From Pleionea sediminis (GTDB lineage Bacteria > Pseudomonadota > Gammaproteobacteria > Enterobacterales > Kangiellaceae), in the NCBI RefSeq assembly GCF_007570825.1, contig NZ_SUNB01000002.1, positions 744,001-808,000 on the forward strand: 64,000 nt of DNA. The letters are read 5' to 3'. Below the pieces are notes generated by a model, which saw nothing but the letters and a program-made list of their open reading frames with translations, was not told where the DNA came from and ran no database searches. Positions 1 to 8,534 of the stretch are shown here, in pieces (positions within the stretch are counted from its first letter, which is position 1; each line of letters begins with the position of its first letter). A program made the translations under genes and the position numbers.

Positions 1-3000
1 CACAAGGTCGCTGGTCGTCACAACGCCCTCAATATTAATGGCATCAACTTTTACATAGTAAACTGTATTTTCAGTTAATCCGGTGAGCGTCACTCGATGT
101 TTTTTACTCAAAGAAGCAACGGGCATTTCTTGATCTAAATTGTCTGGTGACACACCATAACGAACCAGTGCCGTTGTCATTATTTGAGTTTGCCAGTTAA
201 CTTGCGCACTGTGATCTTTAATATTCGTCACATAAGGTTGTACATCAAACTCAGGCGCTGGAATTACTTTTATGCCGCTGTTAAAAACTCCAGCTTCACA
301 AGTTGCTGTATTTCCTGCAACATCAGTAATCGTAACTTGATGCTCATAATCGGTTTCGGGAATTAACAGAGTTAACAGCATTTGCTCTTCCACACTCAAG
401 GTTAAACTTCCTTGCTGCCGCCATTGAGTATCTCCAACAGGGCGGTACTGAACAATTGCGCTACTTAATTCATCTGTTGCCCAAGTGATTTCGGCAGAGT
501 CACCAAAACCAAGCACCTCTGGTTGTGTAATGCATTGAGGAGCCGTTGTATCAGGTGAATCACTTGTTGTTGCACTTATGTCGGCTGAAACCGAGTTACC
601 GTTAATATCAACCGAAGTTACTCGGCAACGATATATGGTTGTCGCTCTAACGCCGGTCAGCGTTAAACGATGCTCGGTAACGCGTTCACTACTGCTCGTT
701 TCAAAACTACCATCGCTCCCCTGGCACACTAAACGACTGTTCGTATTGATGTTGGTTCGCCAACTTATGGTCATCCGATCAAAAGCAACGTCGTCAATTC
801 GCGGACCAGCAATAATTTCAGGTAAAATCTCTGGCGTCACAAGAGTGCGAAACGTTTGAATGCTGCTGGTCACAGAATTACCAGCAGCGTCACTAGACTC
901 TACCTGATAGTGATACAAAGTATCTGCAATGAGACTGCTGAGATCGACTTTATGGTTTGTCTTAAAACTGGCTTTAGAATACGTCTGATTTAAATCATCC
1001 GCACTAAGTCCTAACCTGACGACCGAGGTAGCAGACTCATCCGTTTGCCACACAATGGCGGCGCTCTGATCGGTAATATCGATAGCCTCTGGACCGTATA
1101 AAATATTCGGTGCGGTTGTATCCGGTAAACTATCGGTCGTGAATTCTACAGGCCCTGCCACACTTGGACCGTTACCAAACGCATCGGTGGAAGCAACAGT
1201 TAAAGTGTAAGTCGTTGCCGGAGTAAGTCCGGTTAAAGGAATTTGATGCCGAGTAACTAACTCACCACTCGTCAACGTATTGAAATAAATTCCATCATTA
1301 AAATCGACTCGACTATCAGCGACTTCATTCGTGGTCCACTTAACAATTGCTGTCGTGTCGGTTATCGCGACAACAATAGGACCTCTTATTTCAGGCGCTT
1401 CCAAATCCAAATTGCTTAACGTTGTAACTTCGAGAGGCCCGGCAGCAACCGGCCCATTTCCTGCCGCATCGGTAATTTCGAAATTTAAAATATACAGTGT
1501 ATCTGGAGTTAAATCCGTAACGGTTAATTTATGACATTTCGATAATTGAGTTAATTCATAATCCGTACCACTGACATTAATATTTCCCGTAACAGGTTCG
1601 TTTGCACAAAAGGATACGGTAAAACGGTTGTAATCCAGTGCAATAATTGTCGGGCCATCGACGTACCATGGCGGAGTTGTGTCAGGTAAAGCAGCAGTCG
1701 TGAAATCAACACTTTTCGGTTCAGAAATTAAATTGTTTTCACCAGTTGAACGAACGACAGCAGTATACAATGTACTGGGACTTAAGCCGCTCACTGGAAC
1801 ACTATGTTGAGAGGTTAATGATGAAAAATTAAAATCACCGACACCGCTAATGTTAACCTGACTATCACCAGGCTTGTCAGTTTCCCATTCCACAACCGCT
1901 GTTGACTGAGTAATATTAATAACAAAAGGACCAGCAATGATTTTTGGCGGCAACTCCTCAACGGTAGGAAGCGGTAATGTCGTAAAACTGACAATCTCAC
2001 TTTGTGTCATGACACCTTCTGAATTATAGGCGTCAACTTGTAAAAAATACGTTGTTTCAGGAGTTAAATTTTCAAGAGGAAGTTGGTGCCCGCGAGAAAA
2101 AGAACCATCCGCTTCTTGTCGATCGAGTGCATCGCTTGATAAACCATACTTAACTATTCCGGTTGACGCTAATTCGGTTCTCCAACTTACTTTCGCTGAA
2201 TCGTGAGTTATGTTGGTAATGGTCGGTTGAATTAAAAAAACAGGTGCAGGGATCACTTCACTACCAGTGTTAAAAATGCCAGTTTCACACGCACCTTCAT
2301 TGCCCGCACCATCGGTTAAAAAGATTTGTTGCTCATATTCTGAATTTGGCAACAATCCGGTGAGTAGAGCTACACCGTTGAGCTGCTCTTTCGTCACAGA
2401 CTTTTTCAACCATTGACTGTCACCGGTCTGTCGATAAAACACTTTGGCAACTGCAGGCTCATCACTTTGCCAACTCAATTCTACTTGCGTGGAAAAAGGA
2501 CTCACCTCAACGTCACCAATGCATTGTGGTGCTACAGTATCGGTTTCGTTATCAGTAATCGTAGAAAAAACTTTACTGGAAATAAAACCATTAATGTCCG
2601 TAGAGAAAATACGACAGCGATAACCAGTAGAGGTACGTAATCCAATTAATGTCAGCCGATGTTCTTTCGTTAATTCATTACGATTTACTTCGTCAACACC
2701 CGATGTTGATTCGCACACTAAACGACTGTCACTGTTAACATTAGTACTCCAATTAATCGTTAAACTATCACTGGTCACTCGTTCAATGATCGGACCGCGA
2801 ATAATTTCTGGCAAGCTGGATGAATCACTTGCCGTTGTGAATGACAACACATTACTAATAATTGTATTACCGCTAATATCGGAAGACTCGACAGTTAAAA
2901 AATAGGTCGTGTTAGGAGTCAGGTTCGTCAGTGGCATTAAGTGTTCGGCGTTAAATCCGGCACGAGACTTTAGTTCATTGAGTTGATCAGCAGCAGTACC

Positions 3001-4665
3001 TAAATGTATCAACGTTGTCGCGGCTTCATCGGTCTGCCAGCGAACCACCACAGAGTCGGATTGAACATCCTCAATTTGTGGTCGCCCTATTAACAAAGGC
3101 GCTGTAGTATCTGGCAGGGCTAGCGTCGTAAAAACACGAAAATCAGAAACGGTCGGACCATTGCCGTTGGCATCGGTCGAGGATACGAAAACGTTGTAAT
3201 TGGTTTCCGGATTCAAACTGGTTAACTGGACACTGTGCAACGTCGTTAATTCTCGCTGGCTTAAAACTCGATAAGTTACGCCATCGTTGTAAGACACATT
3301 GCTCGTCGTAGGTTCATTTGTTCGCCAGGTGACTATCGCCGTTTTATCTGAAACATCAGTGACAACCGGCCCATAAGTAATGACCGCAGCGTCTGTATCG
3401 TTGGTAGATTTGGTTGTGAGTTCTATCGCGGAACTCGAAACCGGTCCATTGCCAGCGAGATCAGTAACTCTGGCTGAAACAGAATACCTGGTAGCCGGTT
3501 GTAAATTGTCAAACGTCTGTTGCTGACAACTCGCAGCCTCTCCCATTGAATAGTCAATACCATCAACCGTAAAGTAACCGTTGATGGCTTCATCAGCGCA
3601 CAATGAAAGAGTAAAACCAATGTCAGTCACAGAAACGACCGACAAGTTTTCAGTTATCACCGGGGAAACCGTGTCAGGAGTTGCGGTTGTCGTCAAACTC
3701 GTATTTGATGGATTTGAAATATTATCAAAACTGTCTGTCGATTTAACGATCAGAGAGTAACTGGTACTCTCCGACAATCCAGACACCGCAACACTATGTC
3801 GAGTCGTCAATTTGTTAGAGACAAAAATATTACCGCCTACAATCTCAACCGAGCCTGTCGCGTCTTTATCCGTCGTCCACTCAATTAAGGCAGAATTGTT
3901 AGTGATTTCTTTAATATGTGGGCCAACAATAATTTGTGGCGCAACAGGATCACTAAAATTAACTTGTTTATTAAGTGTTTCTCCACCATTAACAGTGAAG
4001 TTAACTTCACTGGTGCTATCAAAGCCGCTATTTTCTGGCGCATTAAAAGCGATATCGTAATGACAGTCTGTTGCTCCTGATGCCAGACAATCGCTGGTCG
4101 CCAGTAACAGCATGATGTATCGCCCGTTATTATTTGTTTGAGTACTGCCATTTTGGTGAATCACGGTGTAACGTGATTCGTGGCCATTTGGCCCCTGTTC
4201 AGGCCCATTCCAGGCTTTGCTGGTAACCAGCTCAAAGCCGTTCACGGGTAAATTATTTTGATCAACCACTTGCCCGGTTAATTCTACGAAGTTGTAAACC
4301 ACATCACGCGTCATATCACCACTGAGGGTGAAATCTTCAGTAAAGTGGGCGGCATTATCGGGTGCGTTTACTAAATTGACATCTTCTTTGTTAATGAATG
4401 AGCGAATCAAATAATCGCCATTAGGAACAACCCATGAGAAGGCTCCATCTTCCCCAACCGCTAACAAGTCGCCAACCTGAGAAATTTCGTTGCCATTTAC
4501 TTCATACAAGGAAATAGACGCGCCTGAAATTGGGTTTCCGTTATGATCTTTGACAACACCACTTAAGGTTGCGGCAAAAAGTTGCGATACCAAAAGTGAA
4601 GACAGCAAAATAAGTCGCGCAACACCTTGTTTGAGCAGAATCCTGAAATGTTGAAAGATCTTCAC
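1..4665 (-). CDS. Giant secreted fibronectin type III repeat protein (C-terminus beyond window)
   Basis: An uninterrupted minus-strand frame runs from a GTG at 4665 (GGAG ribosome site 8 bases upstream) off the left edge, giving at least 1,555 residues. The first ~31 residues form a signal peptide ending near LFA. Residues ~32-100 resemble a carboxypeptidase-regulatory-like domain (LSGVVKDHNGNPISGASISL). From about residue 245 onward I count 14 FN3-like domains of ~95 residues, each with a W-x-T/S core, L-x-P-x-T-x-Y strand and S-T/S-D-x-x-GN strand, separated by PDTTAP-like linkers. The domains form two copies of a seven-domain block. The protein is probably exported to the surface or medium as an adhesin, matrix or substrate-binding protein; no catalytic domain lies in the visible part. 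Its leader carries a cyclic-di-GMP riboswitch, so expression probably follows the biofilm/motility second messenger. Reading frame and FN3 assignment are solid; function is inference. Confidence 0.9.
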   Translation of the reverse strand, partial: MKIFQHFRILLKQGVARLILLSSLLVSQLFAATLSGVVKDHNGNPISGASISLYEVNGNEISQVGDLLAVGEDGAFSWVVPNGDYLIRSFINKEDVNLVNAPDNAAHFTEDFTLSGDMTRDVVYNFVELTGQVVDQNNLPVNGFELVTSKAWNGPEQGPNGHESRYTVIHQNGSTQTNNNGRYIMLLLATSDCLASGATDCHYDIAFNAPENSGFDSTSEVNFTVNGGETLNKQVNFSDPVAPQIIVGPHIKEITNNSALIEWTTDKDATGSVEIVGGNIFVSNKLTTRHSVAVSGLSESTSYSLIVKSTDSFDNISNPSNTSLTTTATPDTVSPVITENLSVVSVTDIGFTLSLCADEAINGYFTVDGIDYSMGEAASCQQQTFDNLQPATRYSVSARVTDLAGNGPVSSSAIELTTKSTNDTDAAVITYGPVVTDVSDKTAIVTWRTNEPTTSNVSYNDGVTYRVLSQRELTTLHSVQLTSLNPETNYNVFVSSTDANGNGPTVSDFRVFTTLALPDTTAPLLIGRPQIEDVQSDSVVVRWQTDEAATTLIHLGTAADQLNELKSRAGFNAEHLMPLTNLTPNTTYFLTVESSDISGNTIISNVLSFTTASDSSSLPEIIRGPIIERVTSDSLTINWSTNVNSDSRLVCESTSGVDEVNRNELTKEHRLTLIGLRTSTGYRCRIFSTDINGFISSKVFSTITDNETDTVAPQCIGDVEVSPFSTQVELSWQSDEPAVAKVFYRQTGDSQWLKKSVTKEQLNGVALLTGLLPNSEYEQQIFLTDGAGNEGACETGIFNTGSEVIPAPVFLIQPTITNITHDSAKVSWRTELASTGIVKYGLSSDALDRQEADGSFSRGHQLPLENLTPETTYFLQVDAYNSEGVMTQSEIVSFTTLPLPTVEELPPKIIAGPFVINITQSTAVVEWETDKPGDSQVNISGVGDFNFSSLTSQHSVPVSGLSPSTLYTAVVRSTGENNLISEPKSVDFTTAALPDTTPPWYVDGPTIIALDYNRFTVSFCANEPVTGNINVSGTDYELTQLSKCHKLTVTDLTPDTLYILNFEITDAAGNGPVAAGPLEVTTLSNLDLEAPEIRGPIVVAITDTTAIVKWTTNEVADSRVDFNDGIYFNTLTSGELVTRHQIPLTGLTPATTYTLTVASTDAFGNGPSVAGPVEFTTDSLPDTTAPNILYGPEAIDITDQSAAIVWQTDESATSVVRLGLSADDLNQTYSKASFKTNHKVDLSSLIADTLYHYQVESSDAAGNSVTSSIQTFRTLVTPEILPEIIAGPRIDDVAFDRMTISWRTNINTNSRLVCQGSDGSFETSSSERVTEHRLTLTGVRATTIYRCRVTSVDINGNSVSADISATTSDSPDTTAPQCITQPEVLGFGDSAEITWATDELSSAIVQYRPVGDTQWRQQGSLTLSVEEQMLLTLLIPETDYEHQVTITDVAGNTATCEAGVFNSGIKVIPAPEFDVQPYVTNIKDHSAQVNWQTQIMTTALVRYGVSPDNLDQEMPVASLSKKHRVTLTGLTENTVYYVKVDAINIEGVVTTSDLV

Positions 4666-4736
4666 TAATAACTCCAATACAAGGCGTATCGGGCAAACCT
4701 CATTGAAAGCAATTGAATCATCAACAATTATCGTCT

Positions 4737-4819
4737 GTTGGCGACCCCGCTATCGTAGATAAGTACTTACCCTTAGACCGGTGGCTTTGCGTATTACCCT
4801 TTCGAGCAATTTGCCTTTT
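4737..4819 (-). promoter_or_regulatory. Cyclic-di-GMP class I (GEMM) riboswitch
   Basis: Read on the minus strand, this leader has the GEMM-I landmarks in order: AAAGGCAAA, a short helix closed by a CGAAAG tetraloop, then ACGCAAAGCCACCGGTCTAA, a variable stem, and CGATAGCGGGGTCGCC, whose GCC end pairs back with the initial GGC. These match the conserved core that binds cyclic di-GMP. It ends ~70 bases before the GTG start of the FN3 protein at 4665. No U-run terminator is obvious between aptamer and start codon, so control may be translational or through a less obvious terminator. The remaining bases 4820-5134 hold no gene that I can see. Confidence 0.88.
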
Positions 4820-5134
4820 CAACTCACAACACAATGTCTGACTTTGAAACTGCTTTGAAAAACTTATGGGTGAGAATGTTTTTATGACTACCGATCTAAG
4901 CCTAGAAAACCCTCAATGGAAATTCCACCTACGAAATATAGCATTTTGGAATATACAGTGGGGTTTTGTGAAGTTATGCAATTGATAAAGATTCAACCTT
5001 AAGATTCATAGTACAAATTGCGACGTCACCAGATACCAAGGCTTGCTTTCAACCTTTTTACTTCTCTATTTCGGATTAAAGAATTATCACGCTTTTTATT
5101 CTTCAATCCCCCTTTTTAATTCTTGTCCCTGAGA

Positions 5135-5140
5135 TATAAT
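5135..5140 (+). promoter_or_regulatory. -10 promoter element of yejK
   Basis: A perfect TATAAT lies 31 bases before the yejK start codon. No good -35 hexamer is visible 16-18 bases upstream (only a T-rich stretch), so the promoter assignment rests mainly on the -10. Confidence 0.45.
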
Positions 5141-5170
5141 CGGCGTCCAAATTGTTCAACAGGAGTTCGT

Positions 5171-6184
5171 ATGTCGATTAAAAACTGCTCGATTCACAAG
5201 GTCACTCGCTCAAAACCAGGCGCTGAAGTAAAAATTCAGTTGCGCCCCAATGAGTTAGATGCGGAAGGTCCTATTGTGTCGCTATTTGAGCAATTGAAAT
5301 TGACATTTCAAAGAAGCACTCAAAAACAGTATGGGCTTTTTAATCCGGAACAATCAGACAATCCGATTCCGGCGCTGATCCAAAAGGTTGAAGACGGCAA
5401 TTTGAGCTTTTCAAGTATGACTCATCAGTGCGTTGAGCATTTAAAACTTCAATTTGAAAAAACAAAAGAACCCTTTAACGCCCATCTTCTTTTTGTCATT
5501 GATGAACTTGTTGAACAACCCTTCTTTTATATATTCTGGATTAATCACTCTGATGCTCAATATATATCAAATGACCTCGAAGTGGATACATTGGAATACA
5601 TTAATCCAAGTAAAATAAACTATGCCTTCAAAGTCGATATCGAACAATGGAAGGTCGAAGGATGGGATCAATACATGCAATGTTTGATCGCCAAGGGAAA
5701 TAAAGAAATTTCCGACGGATTTACACATTTTTCAGGGTTTATATCGAGTGTTGACTTAAAAGCACAAACGGAAGATTTTCTATCAGTAGTTGATGATTAT
5801 ATAGATCAACAAGAACCTGATGCAGGTCACAAGCTCAAAAGCAAAATTGTTGAGTATTGCATTGATCAAGATATGGCCGGAAATCCTGTTGATTTAAACG
5901 ACTTATCAAATCAACTGGATGATGAGAAGCCGGAAGAGTTCGCCAATTTTGTTTCAAAGCAAAAGCCAGAAGTAAGACAAGAAATCTATACTGATCGAGC
6001 AAGTCTTAAAAAATATGTCCGCTTTTTTGGCCGCGACAAAAATTTAAGCATTAGTTTCTCATCAGAAATGTTTGGCGACAACATCGTGTTTGATGAAGAA
6101 GAGGACCAGTTAATCTTAAGACACATTCCAAAATCGCTGAAAGCGCAGCTAACGCGCTATATGAAAAAGAAAAAAGAGGACTAA
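5171..6184 (+). CDS. yejK: Nucleoid-associated protein YejK/NdpA
   Basis: The 337-residue product matches the YejK/NdpA family (usual length ~335) across its length, including the N-terminal IKNCSIHKVTR strand, the FAVNHSDAQYISND-like region (here INHSDAQYISNDLEVD) and a basic C-terminus ending in a lysine run. Family members bind double-stranded DNA in the nucleoid. The frame is open from 5123, but the ATG at 5171 has a good AGGAG site 5-6 bases upstream and aligns with the family N-terminus, so it is preferred. The gene stands alone, with its own TATAAT and a hairpin overlapping its stop codon. It converges on the immunity-like gene that follows. Confidence 0.92.
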   Translation: MSIKNCSIHKVTRSKPGAEVKIQLRPNELDAEGPIVSLFEQLKLTFQRSTQKQYGLFNPEQSDNPIPALIQKVEDGNLSFSSMTHQCVEHLKLQFEKTKEPFNAHLLFVIDELVEQPFFYIFWINHSDAQYISNDLEVDTLEYINPSKINYAFKVDIEQWKVEGWDQYMQCLIAKGNKEISDGFTHFSGFISSVDLKAQTEDFLSVVDDYIDQQEPDAGHKLKSKIVEYCIDQDMAGNPVDLNDLSNQLDDEKPEEFANFVSKQKPEVRQEIYTDRASLKKYVRFFGRDKNLSISFSSEMFGDNIVFDEEEDQLILRHIPKSLKAQLTRYMKKKKED

Positions 6185-6195
6185 ACGTCCTCTTT
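6173..6195. terminator. Hairpin overlapping yejK stop codon
   Basis: AAAGAGGAC (6173-6181) and GTCCTCTTT (6187-6195) form a perfect 9-bp stem with the TAA stop in the loop. The A-rich left flank gives a U-rich tail only on minus-strand transcripts, so it probably terminates the convergent gene at 6228 and protects or terminates yejK mRNA too. Confidence 0.7.
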
Positions 6196-6227
6196 CGTGC
6201 AAATCATTGTTATTAATCAATTTGATA

Positions 6228-6605
6228 TCAGTAATCGAACCGACTCAATGAGGGTAGCCAGTCTTCTATAATACTGACGCGTAGTGCTTCTAGCTCTTCT
6301 CGAATATCCACCAATCGACGGCTTAATTCTGGATGATCCTCCCAGAAAGATTCAGGCACAGACAACACACTCGTTAACAGGTCGCCTAGGTGAAGTCCGC
6401 CTTGCGCAATAGGATTTTTTTCCAAAATATCGAAAGCTCTGGGTAACACACGCTCAAGATTGTGCTGTCGATCAATCATTAATCGCAAGTCTTCAATCGA
6501 GACTTTAGATAAAGGAGCAAGCTCAACAACTCGATTGTCATGCCGCCCCAACGAATCATCTCTATCCATAGAAATGCATCCTTCTTCAGTATCATAAATG
6601 GACAT
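6228..6605 (-). CDS. Orphan CdiI-like immunity protein
   Basis: The 125-residue product contains SIEDLRLMIDRQ...L..VLPRAFDILEKNP and LGDLLTSVL...FWEDHPEL. This pattern is typical of the contact-dependent growth inhibition immunity family (EDLRxMIxQxxGLxxLxPxA...LxxNPxxxGxxYPGDLLxxVL). Such proteins neutralise delivered toxins in the cytoplasm. The usual tyrosine-proline before GDLL is His-Leu here. GGAGGG 7 bases upstream supports the start at 6605. No CdiA, CdiB, Rhs or other toxin gene lies nearby, so this is a stand-alone immunity gene, perhaps acquired for protection or a relic. The family call is by motif recall only. Confidence 0.65.
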   Translation of the reverse strand: MSIYDTEEGCISMDRDDSLGRHDNRVVELAPLSKVSIEDLRLMIDRQHNLERVLPRAFDILEKNPIAQGGLHLGDLLTSVLSVPESFWEDHPELSRRLVDIREELEALRVSIIEDWLPSLSRFDY

Positions 6606-6953
6606 TAGATGCCCTCCATTTTAAATCCTCACAAAACATCGCAAGCTTTAAGGTTCTAGTGCTAATCGACCTATTTGAAGTCAGCCAATTCTAATCTAAC
6701 TCGGTATGACTTCAATCCAATTCATTTATTCTAAGCGAAGTCAGTCACATAAACTCATACTGGCTTGCTAGAAACAATAATAATTTCACTATCGAATTAT
6801 TGTGCAACTGATCTGATAGTAGCAACTAAATTTAACTATTGCATGGTTACAATTCACACGCTTAACCGAAAGTTTCGCTTTCGTGAACATTTATTGACTA
6901 TTAATAAGCAATGGATCACACTTTCCGATAAATTCAATCTTTGGGATTTAAGT
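6606..6953. repeat. Intergenic region with small inverted/direct repeats
   Basis: This gap upstream of the amidase contains TGAAGTCA (6676-6683), its reverse complement TGACTTCA (6707-6714) and GAAGTCAG again (6737-6744), spaced 30 bases apart. They could be regulator half-sites for the divergent immunity and amidase genes. The open frame from 6765 continues into the amidase but lacks family similarity before 6954. Confidence 0.3.
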
Positions 6954-8534
6954 ATGTCTCTCACTTCGTTGCTAAGACTTTGTTATCTATTTATTACTAT
7001 AACCATAATTGCTTCGTGCACCCATCACAAAACGTCTGATAACAAAACATCAAAACTAGAGCTCTGGACTCAATCAGAAACAATACTTCAACTGCAAGAA
7101 AGAATGAAACAAAATGAGTTCACATCGGTTGAACTCACTCAATTTTACTTAGACAAAATTAAATCACAAGACAATAAGTTTAATAGCGTAATTGCAATAA
7201 ATAATGATGCAATAAAAACGGCACAGCAACTCGACAAAGAAAGACAACTTGGAAAAGTTCGATCGCCACTTCACGGTATTCCAGTTGCGGTTAAAGACAA
7301 TATCGAGACACTTGATATGCCAACAACAGCTGGCTCACTGGCACTAGAAAACAATGTTACGAAAAGAGATGCAACATTTATTAAAAATTTACGAGATGCC
7401 GGAGCTATTATCATTGCTAAAACCAATTTAAGTGAATGGGCTAATATTCGCTCAGAGCGTTCTTCTTCTGGATGGAGTGCAATAGGAGGGCAAACAAAAA
7501 ATCCAACAGACGTGACTCGCAGTCCATGTGGTTCAAGCTCCGGTTCAGGAGCAGTTATCGTTGCAAACTTTGCGATCGCTGCGATAGGCACAGAAACGAA
7601 TGGATCGATAACTTGCCCAGCATCCGTAACAGGAGTCGTTGGAGTTAAACCGAGTGTCGGTCTGGTTAGTCGTTTCAGAGTTATTCCTATTTCACACACC
7701 CAAGATACCGCAGGACCAATGGCTAAAAATGTAACCGACGCAACCATTTTATTACACTACATGAGCTCGGAGGATCCCAAAGACCCTTTTACCATCAATA
7801 AAGATATTGAACGAAACCAAGAGTTAGTCACACTCGAAAATCCAAGCTTTTCTTTCAAAGAACTTCGACTTGGTGTCGTCAATTCGTCTGCGAGCGATCA
7901 TGAAGCAGTGAAAGCACTTGAAGATTCTTTGCTTCAACGATTACAAGAGCTTGAAGTATCGCTCAAGCTCAACATGCAGCATACTCCTTATGAAGGTTTC
8001 TGGGCGGATACCTATTCCGTATTACTTTTTGAATTTAAACATAACATCAACGAGTATCTAAAATCACTGCCAAACTCTTTAAATAGCTTGACCCTGGAAA
8101 AATTAATTGAATTCAATATCGACAATAAAGAACAAGAAATGAAATACTTTCAACAAGAAATTTTTGAGAAGGCCCAGGATAAAGGTCCAATTTCCAGTAA
8201 AAGTTATTTAACGGCATTAGAGAAAATTCGTAAGGAAACTCAAGCTAGTATTAATAATAAGATTAACCACAATAAGCTCGACGCACTTATTGCCATTACC
8301 CGAGGTCCTGCGTGGAAAATAGATAAAGTCAATGGTGACCATGTTGTTGGAGGTGTTTCGACTTATTCTGCTGTTTCTGGATTTCCACACATTACAATAC
8401 CTTTGGGAAAGATCTACGGCTTACCGATTGGTTTATCAATTATGGGAACAGACTATTCCGAGAGTAAATTATTAAAAATTGCCTATCAAATAGAACAGGA
8501 GCTAAAAAGAAAGCCTTTAAAAGAGATTAATTAA
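6954..8534 (+). CDS. Amidase-signature lipoprotein, peptide-amidase-like
   Basis: The 526-residue product is an amidase-signature hydrolase. The Ser-cisSer-Lys triad is visible: Lys in GIPVAVKDNIE (about residue 113), the cis-Ser region in PCGSSSGSG (about 193-198) and the nucleophile in GTETNGSITCPAS (about 218). The run LSEWANIRSERSSSGWSAIGGQ resembles C-terminal peptide amidases and related bacterial amidases more than GatA. The frame opens at 6765, but starting at ATG 6954 gives a clean lipoprotein signal (hydrophobic stretch, then IIASC), which predicts a lipid-anchored envelope enzyme. Its 3' end overlaps the convergent gene at 8527 by 8 bases. The actual substrate is unknown. Confidence 0.85.
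   Translation: MSLTSLLRLCYLFITITIIASCTHHKTSDNKTSKLELWTQSETILQLQERMKQNEFTSVELTQFYLDKIKSQDNKFNSVIAINNDAIKTAQQLDKERQLGKVRSPLHGIPVAVKDNIETLDMPTTAGSLALENNVTKRDATFIKNLRDAGAIIIAKTNLSEWANIRSERSSSGWSAIGGQTKNPTDVTRSPCGSSSGSGAVIVANFAIAAIGTETNGSITCPASVTGVVGVKPSVGLVSRFRVIPISHTQDTAGPMAKNVTDATILLHYMSSEDPKDPFTINKDIERNQELVTLENPSFSFKELRLGVVNSSASDHEAVKALEDSLLQRLQELEVSLKLNMQHTPYEGFWADTYSVLLFEFKHNINEYLKSLPNSLNSLTLEKLIEFNIDNKEQEMKYFQQEIFEKAQDKGPISSKSYLTALEKIRKETQASINNKINHNKLDALIAITRGPAWKIDKVNGDHVVGGVSTYSAVSGFPHITIPLGKIYGLPIGLSIMGTDYSESKLLKIAYQIEQELKRKPLKEIN

Noticed and set aside
7271-7747. 158-residue open frame on the minus strand
   Set aside because: It lies wholly inside the well-supported amidase gene in the opposite strand, has no ribosome site and no family resemblance.
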